Shown here piece by piece: positions 56,190-64,000 of a stretch of 64,000 bases of DNA. The stretch's first letter is position 1; every line of letters starts with the position of its first letter. The notes beneath the pieces were generated by a model. It made no database searches. It was not told the origin of the DNA and saw only the letters and a program-made list of their open reading frames with translations. Location: positions 3,207,001 to 3,271,000 of the forward strand of contig NC_073351.2 of assembly GCF_027580225.2 (NCBI RefSeq), given 5' to 3'. Made by a program: the position numbers and the translations under genes. The stretch comes from Misgurnus anguillicaudatus. Lineage: Eukaryota > Chordata > Actinopteri > Cypriniformes > Cobitidae.

Positions 56190-56580
56190 CAGGGTTCCCC
56201 AACCTTATTTACACTGCTGAGTTACTGTTCGAACAAAGTGCTGAAAATCCCCCGGAAGTAAAAGTCAAAGAACCATGCATTAGGAAAACAAATAATGGCT
56301 TTATTTTAGTAGACGTGTAAAACCATATTTTGGCAGATTGTTTTACTTTCACTATTTTACAAGTTTGCCTGCCCATTCAGTCTTAATCATTAACGATAAA
56401 CAAACTTGGCTTGCTGTCCTCAAATGCAGCTCAAAACTTAGGTTGGGCTCGAGCCCCAAGTTAAAGTTACAGAACCAAAGAAAAAAAAGAGCAGTGAAGA
56501 AGGAGGTGAGGAGGAGGAGGGATGCCGGAAGAATTGCGGCTAGGCGCGGAGGCACAGAGACTCCCGTTTACAATGCTTTT
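56190..56580 (+). mobile_element. hAT fragment (CAGGGTTCCCCAACC end)
   Basis: CAGGGTTCCCCAACCTTATT is a classic hAT terminus. The following 380 bp include a purine-rich stretch and GGCTAGGCGCGGAGG. The opposite end was not found, so the right boundary is uncertain. Confidence 0.5.
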
Positions 56581-56608
56581 AATGATGATTGACACAAGAC
56601 TAAGGGGT

Positions 56609-56826
56609 GATTTCCCAGACAGGGATTAGCTTAAACCAGGAACATGTCTTAGTTTAATAAGGAAATATAACTAGATTTAAAAAACATGCCTTACTACAAA
56701 CATTACTGGTGTGCATTTTAAGGCAAAACAAAGGGCACTGATGTATTTTAAGTGTCAGTGCAAGTTGTTTTCAGCTTGGACAGCTCTTACATTTATTTTA
56801 GTCTAGGAATAGTCTAAAAACTGCCC
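56609..56826. mobile_element. MITE (TTTCCCAGACAGGGATTAG)
   Basis: GATTTCCCAGACAGGGATTA at the left, with CATGCCTTACTACAAACATT, GGGCACTGATGTATTTTAAG and TTTATTTTAGTCTAGGA inside, matches a common fish MITE as remembered. The right end (TAGTCTAAAAACTGCCCC) is decayed. Confidence 0.65.
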
Positions 56827-58330
56827 CTAAATGTTCTTCTTTCAAGCCTATGTTAAAAGTGTACCCATTAAAATGTGCTTATTGTAGTAAAAGAGTTTAA
56901 TTTGATTATGGTGCCATGATCGCTGGACAATTCTGTTGTTTTCCAGAAGCCTGCAAAGTTGCTATGTCACACAGTTTACCATTTGTAGTTTAACTACATC
57001 ATGTTTAAACTATGATTAATATTACAATAGTTTAGAAACAATTATTAATTGTTTATGTTCTGATAAAGTTTCACATGAAAAAGAAAAAGAAAGTATTCAC
57101 AATGGTTTTTGTTTACAGTGTTTAAAAAACATCTCCACAGCAGGAGAATGAAAGAGTAAATTAAAGAAGACATGCAAAAGACTTGCAAAGACTTGATGAA
57201 GACAGACAAAGTGTGCGAGAGAGAGAGAGTATTTGTGTATTTGTGTGCGATGTACAGAGGAGACAGTCGTGTGTAGTGTAATGAAACATTCATAATACGT
57301 CTCGCTCTACCCTGCTTGATTGCGCTTGTCAGTCTGCGCAGGAAGGGCAGTTTAGCTTTGTGTTAGCCAGTAGGCAGGAGACGCCGTCTGTCTCTCAGGA
57401 ACAACACAGGTCAAGGAGACTCTGCTTTTTGACATGCACTCCTGACCTCAGGGCTAACTCAGAAAATCACTCTACTGATGGTCAGAGTTCAACATAGAAA
57501 CATCCAGTAAATCACAGTCAAACTAAGACAGATCGGTTATAACTGGGTAATGTTATGGTAATATGTATGTAATTTCATGGTGATTTTATTTTAAAACACA
57601 TATTACAAGTAATTACTGTGCAGTTTCCAGACAATAACAATGTAAATTGCATTGATTTAAAGGTATTCTAAAATTATAATAACTGAAGTAATTAAGTTAC
57701 TGAAATGATAAATGTGTTATGAGGGTGTAAAATGTTGGTAAGTACATCGTTACTTTTAAATGCTATGGCACAATAACACATTGATCAAAGAGACTAACCA
57801 AGTCATTGTAGTAGTTAGATGGTAAAATTTCATCTGTTACTACCATGAAACAAATGAAGTAATGTCACAGAAATTACAAGGTATCATTTTACATGTAAAA
57901 TACAGTATTGCCTCTTCCTACTTAATTTCTCAGTTGTATTAATATACTTATGTCACATGTCGCCACCGCAGCCTGTTAAGGCAGTAACTGATTAAAGGCC
58001 ATTTCATACACTGTACGGCTGCTGCTTTTCTCTGGGTCTGCCACAAAGAGCCATGCCAAATTGGTTGAAGTGAAGTGAAACAGGTTACATGAACAGATTG
58101 TAAGAGGTGTTTCATGGGATTAGAAGCTTAGGTCAATTAGTTTACTTATTAATAAAAAAACTGATGGTGACATAAATTGAAGTTATAACACAAATACACA
58201 TTAGGGGCTTTATTTAGGGATTTTATAAACTGAAGGGCTGATCATATTAGACACTCATCAATGTCTAATATGACATCAAAGTTTTTCCCTCTCATTACCT
58301 ACTCTATAATCACAGGTCTGCTGTGTCTTT
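56827..58330. other. Unassigned sequence
   Basis: No gene or repeat recognised. The blocks at 57300-57480 and 57960-58080 have balanced composition and no repeat features, so they are the best places here to look for conserved non-coding sequence. Confidence 0.35.
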
Positions 58331-58334
58331 AGGA

Positions 58335-59215
58335 TCATACTACAACACTGTGGAAAAAGTGGAAAAGTGAACCCTTAGAATGTATAACTGGTTGACCACC
58401 CTTGGCAGCAATAACTTCAACCAGGCGCTTCCTGTAGCTATGGATCAGACCTGCACATCGTTGAGGAGGAATTTTAGCCCATTTTTCCTGGCAGAAATGG
58501 TTTAGCTGTGTCATATTCTTAAGACATTTCATGTGTATGGCCCTCTTCAAGTCAATCCATAGCATCTCTACTGGGTTGAGGTCTGGACTCTGACTTGGCC
58601 ACTCCAAAAGGTGGAGTAAAGCAAGCCCAAATCATGATGTTTTCTCCACCATACTTTACAGTTGGGATGATGTTTTATTGATAGTATGCCAGGTATAGTG
58701 CTGTGTTTTTTCCAAATAATTCAATCTTAGTTTCATCAGTCCACAAAACATTTTGCCAATACCCCTGTGGAGTATCAATGTGCTCTTTTGCAAATTTTGG
58801 GCATGCAGCAATGTTCTTTTTAGTATGCAGTGGCTTCCTTCGTGGTGTCCTGCTGTGGATACCCTGCTTGTTCAGTGTTTTACATATTGTAGACTCATGA
58901 ACAGAGATGTGAGCAAAGTCCAATGATGTCTTCAAATGTCTGGCTGTCATTTGGGGTTGTTTCTTTACCTCATTAATCTATTCAGCAAGTCTTTGTTGTG
59001 CTCCTGGTGTCATTTTGACTTCTTGGTAGATTAGCAACAGTCCCAAAGCATCTCCTTTTGGAGATTGTTTGCCTAACAGTAGACTGATACATTTTTAAAG
59101 TCTTTGAAATAACTTTGTAACCCTTTCCAGCTTTATGTAAAGCAACAATTCTTGATCATAGCCCCTCTGAAAGCGTGTTCTTCTTGTGCAGAACAAACTT
59201 TAAAAGTTTGATGGT
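58335..59215 (-). pseudogene. Tc1-type transposase relic, central deletion
   Basis: On the minus strand the frame at 58675-58950 contains SLDFAHISVHESTICKTLNK and the first catalytic Asp in VLWTDETKIELFG. The frame at 58335-58607 starts MEWPSQSPDLNPVEMLWIDL (third acidic position retained as Glu) and ends with IHSYRKRLVEVIAAKGG. The segment around the second catalytic Asp is deleted between about 58607 and 58670. Decayed N-terminal sequence reaches about 59215. It cannot encode an active enzyme. It is a different subfamily from the intact gene at 25632-26627. Confidence 0.8.
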
Positions 59216-59257
59216 TTTTTATCAGTCAAAGTAGCTGTAGTCCACATCTCCAAACAT

Positions 59258-61020
59258 ATTATCTTAACGAGACTGCAGGTGTGTTGCAAAACCTTGCAAA
59301 CCTGACTCCAATTAGCTTTTCTGACATAAATCTCTCGATCTCACCCAACATGACTTTTCTATTAACATTGATGGTGTTCTGGATCAAATGTGCCTGGAAT
59401 AGGACTTGTGTAGCATGCTCAGATAGGAAAGGTCTAATTTTCCAAATGTTGTAGAGGATAAATCTACAAGAACGGGGGGTGCTGGCAACATGCTTTGTGA
59501 AACTAAGCTGATCATCAACGACCACTCCCAGGTTTCTGGATGGCCTGTAAGGCGTAATGATCAAAACCCCAAGTTGAATGGAAAGACTTTGTGAATCTTA
59601 GGGTCAGACAATATGACAAGCAGTTCTGTCTTCGCAATGTTCAGCTGGAGATGATGATCCTTCGTCCAGAGTGAGATGTTACTCAGGCATGCTGAGATGT
59701 GGGCAGAAACCTTCGTCAGGCTGGAACGGAAAGTGGAGTTGTGTGTCATGCGCATAGCATTGGTAAGAAAAGCCATGTTTCCCAATGACATAACCCAGGG
59801 ATGTCACGTATATAGAAAAGAGCAGTGGTCCAAGTACTGAGCCTTGAGGTACCCCTGTACTAAGACGTTGGGGTTTGCAGACGTCATCTCTCCAGGATAC
59901 TGTAAATGACCTACCTAAGTGATAAGACCTGAACCATTGTATGACCGTTTCAGAGACACCAATAGCCTTGAGGGTCGAGGGCAGGATGTGGTGGTTGACA
60001 GTGCTCTTAAAACCAGACTGGTTGCTGTCTAGGTACTCACTGCTGATAGTGTTCGTTTCTTCACAGTGAACGAAGCAAATTCGTCAGCCGTTAAGTCAGA
60101 TAAAACTGGGGGAGTGGGAGGACAAAGAAGAGTCGAAAAGGCCTTAAAGGGAGCTGAGCATAAGGTGACCTGCTGATTTTAGAGTGAAAGTACTGAGTTT
60201 TAACAGATAAGACATGTGTGGAGAAAAGAGGTAAACAGAGACTGATAGAGACAGAGGTCAGCAGGATCTTTCAATCTGCGCTACCTTCTCTATGCAGCCC
60301 TGAGCTTGGATCAATGCTCATGGAGAACATCAGATAGCCAAGGGGTGTAAGGGGTAGCCTGGGCTGGAGCAGATTTTAGAGGGCATAAGCTGTCTAAGCA
60401 GAATGTTATTGTGGTGGCGTTGTTTGTATTTAATAGGGAGAGTTGGTTAGGAGAAGGGAGGGTGGGGAGACCACAGAAGATAAGCGGGAGGAGGAAAACG
60501 TACCCAGGTTGCGCTGGAACGTGACCAGTGGGGGATTGTGTGCAGTGACTGGGGGGGATAAGTCAAGATCAAGAGTGATGAAGAAGTGATCAGATGTGTG
60601 TAGCGAAGTGACCCGGGTGTCACGAGTGAAGCAGCAGCATGTGTAGATGAGAGCCAAAAGATTTCCAGACCTGTGGGTTGGTGAAGGGGGGACTCATTTG
60701 AGGTAAAATGATGCAGTCAAGGTGTTAAATTCGGCTGTCAGTGATTTCTCAAGGTGGATGTTGAAGTCACCAAGTACTACTAAAGGAGTACCATCCTCTG
60801 GAAAGGAAGACAGAAGTATATCCAAGTCTTCCAAGAATTGTGCAAGCTGACATGGGGGGGCGATAGATAACTAGAAAATGGATTTTAGTAGAGTGGATGA
60901 TAGTAACAGCATGCGACTTGAAAGAGCTACTGTTGCACATGGATGTGAACTGTTGGAATTTCCAATCGTTTAGAATGAGTAGACCGGTCTGTGCAAGAAC
61001 TTTGGGAAAAAGTGTAATTG
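59258..61020 (-). pseudogene. L2-type LINE polyprotein, antisense, truncated
   Basis: Minus strand from 61020: endonuclease pieces (VVLGDFNIHLEKSL near 60730-60770; HTSDHFFITLDLDL near 60560-60600). There is then a deletion through RT motifs, then [20 protein letters not shown] near 59800-59860 and the box CYAHDTQL near 59745, where the first Asp of YADD is His. Last comes PSRNLGVVVDDQLSFTKHV near 59500-59545. The 3' end is cut at 59258 beside the Tc1 relic. Multiple frameshifts. It has its own subfamily features and is not a copy of the LINE at 21800. Confidence 0.8.
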
Positions 61021-61456
61021 TTAAAAGGCAGCGGGAGTGGGGTGTCCTCTGGAGTTGCTACAAGTTGTAGTGATAGTAGGGATTACAAAACACATAGTCA
61101 AAATAGAGAAGTAGGAAATGTACAAAAGAGAAAAAAAGATAAATATAGAAAAAAAGTTTGTATGAAAGTGCAATATTCAAGTGCCCTGTCGGTTTCCTGC
61201 TCGTTGACTGTTTAAAAAATGCTTGAATTGTGTAATTGAATTCAACAGGACACGCCCAACAAAATTCAACAACAAACAACCGGAACTAGTGCGATTGACC
61301 TTGAACAAACATGATTTGAGCTTGTGAGACAAAGTGCTTCTTAGTGTTTCTTAGCAACGAGATTTAATAAGACAATAAACAAATACAGTATACTTACACA
61401 TTTCTGAGACTTTTGTTGATAAACTGCTTCTCCTGATAAACTGATCTGCAACTGTT
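61021..61456. other. Unassigned sequence
   Basis: No gene or repeat recognised upstream of the antisense LINE. Confidence 0.4.
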
Positions 61457-61528
61457 AGGCAAGGCAAGTTTATTTGAATAGCACATTTCATACACAGAGG
61501 TCATTCAAAGTGTTTTACATAGTATACC
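61457..61528 (-). mobile_element. LINE 3' tail fragment, antisense
   Basis: GGCAAGGCAAGTTTATTTGA, then AGCACATTTCATACACAGAG and TTCAAAGTGTTTTACATAG, are the reverse of a very common fish L2-like 3' end. Only the tail is present. Confidence 0.7.
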
Positions 61529-61828
61529 GCTGTTTTCACTGTCCTGAAAACAGGCTGATGTCTTCCTTGTTCTATGAAGTACCTCCTTCAGAAATACTTA
61601 ATGACTTCTGATTGTGTAGCTTGTTTAGTGTGTTGTGATTCGATAGCGGCTTAGCTTAGAAGAGCCGTTTGAGCTTAGCTGGCGACTGATGTATTCCTGT
61701 GGGTGGAGTTTAGTAAAAAACTGATTTATTGATGTCATTCAGTCGGGAAGTTAAGGGTTGTAGTCCAAACCGGCCGTTCGGTGTAAGCTTTGAAAGGGGA
61801 ATTCTGTTAAAGAAAATATATTGCCTGT

Positions 61829-62254
61829 AGTGCTGGGCGATAATTCAATAACAATCATTTTACCGATATAAGTTTTTCCGATAAAACGATAATGACAGTT
61901 TGATAAGTGATTGATAATGTTTACGCACTGTACTTCCGGATGCGGCATGCGCTCTTGGTTTACAATCACAGTGTCAGTTTGACTTGAAGGAGTGGAAGAA
62001 AGTTATTCATTTATTAGTAGAGCCCTATGATTTTCGCGATGCGGATAACAGAATAATTTGTGATCAACTCCCCCTAGTGGTGAATCGTCGGATTTTCGAA
62101 ACGTTTCGAAACAGTTATGACGTAATGAAGCCTCGTTTGCTAAAATCACGTGACTTTGGGCACTTTGAAACAAGCTCCGAATCAATGATTCGAAACAAAA
62201 GATTCGTAAATGTTTCGAAGCCTCATGAAGGGTGCCTCGAAATCGCCCATCACT
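61829..62254. mobile_element. Possible hAT-like sequence bounded by TAGTG-TGGGCGAT ends
   Basis: TAGTGCTGGGCGATAATTCA at the left and CGAAATCGCCCATCACTA at the right are imperfect complements. They could be ends of one element or of two related families joined by deletion. An internal TAGAGCCCTATGATTTTC looks like a further hAT end. Flanking duplications are absent. Confidence 0.35.
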
Positions 62255-62346
62255 ACCTTGTTATACCCCCTCGTGGGTCTTTGTTTTGTGCACACTCTAA
62301 GCCTGCATCTGGGTTCCATTTTCTCCTCCTTATGGAGACCCTGACA
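62255..62346 (+). repeat. Partial 5' LTR
   Basis: Only the last 92 bp of the LTR remain, ending ACCCTGACA. The missing 5' part is replaced by the hAT-like sequence ending at 62254. The following GAACGAACCAGCC is where the primer-binding site and leader should lie, but I could not identify the tRNA. Confidence 0.7.
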
Positions 62347-62424
62347 GAACGAACCAGCCATAAAGGAACCCAGCAGGCCGGGGTGTACTTGTCCCTGTCC
62401 GACCGTCGAGCCTGACAGGCCCAC

Positions 62425-62826
62425 ATGCTTTTCGGACTCCGGCAAAACAAGGCCGATGTCAAAGGCTTCGCTATGGAGTTTCTTAGGTCAGCATCAGGCT
62501 CTGGGTTCAACGAGGCAGAGCTGAAACTCATTTTCAACAGCTGCCTCGACGAGCCCCTCCAGCCTGTCGAACAGAAGAAGCTGAGACCCCTGGGCTTCCC
62601 TGACATGGTGGAGTATCTGATGAACCGCGAGCCCAGGGGTTTAACCGCAGCTGAAGGAGCCACCCAGCTTTCTCCCATCCCAGAGGGTCGTGTCGTGGCA
62701 GTCATCACACGGGAGGATGCAGCTCTCACCACCTCGATCCTCAAGAGCCCTGCTCTGCCTACCGACCTCCGACGGAAGCGTGGGAGAAGGCTCTTGTGGG
62801 AGTCCGCCTCAGATGCGTCCTCCTAA
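62425..62826 (+). pseudogene. Gag-like protein of the LTR element
   Basis: The 133-codon frame reads RQNKADVKGFAMEFLRSASG, then GFNEAELKLIFNSCLDEPLQ and PLGFPDMVEYLMNREP. This is the N-terminal Gag/PNMA-like helical region often seen beside this LTR family in fish. An in-frame TGA just upstream (about 62412-62414) lies in the same conserved stretch, so the true start was probably upstream and the copy is damaged. The frame ends at a TAA at 62824. Gag would assemble with element RNA using enzymes supplied in trans. Confidence 0.65.
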
Positions 62827-62832
62827 CCTGCC

Positions 62833-63581
62833 ATGACCACCACGATTCCTCTGCCTCCTGCCATGAGCTCTGTGCCTCGCCCTAGAAGAAGAAGAGGAAG
62901 AAGGGGTCTTCAGCTCTTCAGCCAGCTGCAGCCTTCCCGGCCTCTGATACGTAGCAGCCTCAGCCTCTACCAACACAGTCTCAGCCGGAGTCTGCCCAGC
63001 CACAGTCAGCTGCAGCCTCCTCGGGGTCGTCTCCGCTGCCCTCAACGCAGCCCACCCAGCCGCCGCTGCCCTCAACGCAGCCCGCCCAACCGCCGGTGCC
63101 CTTAACGCAGCCCGTGCAGCCCCTTCAGACGTCTGCGCAGTCAGCGCAGCCCCTTCTGCCATCTGTGCAACCAGCGCAGCCTTTGCCACAGCCATCTGCA
63201 CAACCAGCGCAGCCTTTGCAGCTGGCCGTGGCAAGGCCCCCTACCCCACCTCTGTCTGACCCGCCTGGAACTATCCCTCCTTGCCCTGTCCCCACCAAGC
63301 CTGTCCGTTTCAGGCCCCCTGTCAAGCCGATCTGGACTCCCCACCCCAAGCTTTGCCCTGGACCACCTCCTGTGAACTTTTTTGTTTCCCCGCCTTCTTC
63401 CACTTTGCCTGGACTTCCTCGTGAACTTTATTGCTCCTCCGCCACCCCTTCCTTGTTTGTTGTTTTTATTGTCACACCCCAGCCCATTTGTTATTATTGC
63501 TTGTCTTCCTCTGTTAATGTTTGTATTTTTGTATGGTTCTTGTCTAGTGTACAGTCTGTCTTGTCCTGTGTCTCTCCTTGA
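62833..63581 (+). pseudogene. Proline-rich region downstream of gag, frameshifted
   Basis: The first frame (62833-63105) opens with MSSVPRPRRRRGRRG, a basic cluster. The second frame is open from at least 63033 to 63581 and contains the decapeptide-like repeat PLPSTQPAQP several times, then PPGTIPPCPVPTKPVRFRPP and CPGPPPVNFFVSPP. The C-terminus becomes hydrophobic. No enzyme domain is visible. Similar proline-rich, extensin-like predictions accompany this LTR in fish genomes. Frameshifts separate it from the gag frame. Confidence 0.6.
63031..63220 (+). repeat. 30-bp tandem repeats in the proline-rich frame
   Basis: About six imperfect units of 30 bp (core CCCTCAACGCAGCCC, later CAACCAGCGCAGCC) encode a ten-residue proline/glutamine repeat. 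Units at the left are nearly identical, those at the right are more diverged. Confidence 0.8.
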
Positions 63582-63616
63582 GGGCCACCAGGTGGCGTCC
63601 CTTGAGGGAAGGGTAC

Positions 63617-64000
63617 TGTCAGGATTCTGCCGGAGTCTTGTTTGGTATTAATATCTAGTTCAGTATGGCAGGGTTCTGAATGTACTATGTTTTGTGTGGG
63701 TAAGCTTTGTCCTAGTGTTGTTATATTTGACCAAGTTTTTCCCGCGTCTCGTCACTTTTACCCCGCTCCCTTGTCATCCTCTCTTCATTATTGTTTAACT
63801 CATGTCACCTGTTCCCCTCTTGATTTGCTCCCTTATTTAATGCCCTTGTGTTTGCTGTCCTGTGCTGGTTCGTTTTGATGCTGTCCTGTTTTCTTGTGAG
63901 TAGTCATAGTAAATGTTCATAGTCAAGTTTAGTGTTTTGGTTTATCAAGTCTGCCCTTTATCGTTTACCTTGTTATAAATGTGGGTCTTTGTTTTGTGTC
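63617..64000 (+). repeat. 3' LTR, incomplete at window end
   Basis: Starts TGTCAGGATTCTGCCGGAGT after the polypurine tract. It has TTATTTAATGCCCTTGTGTT near 63833, which may hold the promoter, and reaches GTGGGTCTTTGTTTTGTGTC at the window edge. About 50-100 bp should remain beyond it. Confidence 0.85.

Larger units (their letters stand above)
62255..64000 (+). mobile_element. Non-autonomous Gypsy-like LTR retrotransposon, right side beyond window
   Basis: A partial 5' LTR (62255-62346) is followed by a gag-like frame, a proline-rich frame, a polypurine tract (GAGGGAAGGG, 63604-63613) and a 3' LTR starting TGTCAGGATTCTGCC at 63617. ACCTTGTTATA and GTGGGTCTTTGTTTTGTG are present in both LTRs. 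No protease, RT or integrase is found in the 1.3-kb interior, so it depends on another element. The solo LTR at 37705-39872 is the same family. Confidence 0.85.

Noticed and set aside
62809..63403. Long minus-strand open frames rich in Ala/Gly
   Set aside because: They are complements of the 30-bp proline-rich repeats on the plus strand.

Overview
This window is eukaryotic, almost certainly teleost fish and most likely cyprinid-like. The evidence is the repeat content: a DANA/HE1-like tRNA SINE, a HAmo-like tRNA SINE, Tc1-type DNA transposons with TA target duplications, many TTAA-flanked MITEs, hAT elements with 8-bp duplications, L2-type LINEs, a DIRS1-type tyrosine-recombinase retrotransposon and a Ty3/Gypsy-like LTR element. 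The sequence is AT-rich with short broken reading frames. I recognised no host protein-coding exon, rRNA gene, functional tRNA gene, CRISPR array or bacterial operon. It reads as an intergenic or deep-intronic block in which most identifiable sequence is nested mobile DNA.

Layout. 0-9 kb: a two-copy direct repeat, three Tc1-like relics, a SINE, two TTAA MITEs, and a larger inverted-repeat element carrying a broken SWIM/YqaJ-like first exon. 11-14.6 kb: a three-level nest in which a MITE contains a TTAA MITE, which contains a Tc1-like element that is itself a head-to-head inverted duplication. 15.6-20.5 kb: a DIRS element with both termini, inverted repeats, the internal circle-junction copy, and decayed Gag, RT, RNase H and tyrosine recombinase. 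20.7-27.4 kb: a hAT element containing a 5'-truncated L2 LINE. The LINE was hit by a 643-bp hAT derivative and by a 1,620-bp Tc1 element with an uninterrupted 331-codon DD34E transposase, the only convincing intact protein gene in the window.

28-34 kb: a SINE, a long palindromic TTAA MITE, a 1.2-kb hAT relative of the 643-bp element, a 2-kb hAT carrying two MITEs, a GATA/GACA microsatellite, and a palindromic MITE with a perfect 8-bp duplication. 35-40 kb: a MITE holding a SINE, a second copy of the 12-kb TTAA MITE, and another nest (solo LTR, then palindromic MITE, then hAT). 40-49 kb: hairpins, MITEs, a Harbinger-type Myb-like pseudogene and an IS630/Tc1 transposase relic. 50-58 kb: a decayed gag, MITEs, hAT fragments and long unassigned stretches. 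58-61 kb: an antisense Tc1 relic and an antisense L2. 62.3-64 kb: the start of a non-autonomous LTR retrotransposon (partial 5' LTR, gag-like frame, proline-rich frame with 30-bp repeats, polypurine tract, 3' LTR running off the window). Its LTR belongs to the same family as the 37.7-39.9 kb solo LTR.

These genes do not form a pathway. The window is best read as a stratified record of insertions, with the Tc1 element at 25.3-27.0 kb among the youngest. Family names come from remembered consensus features and have not been checked by search.
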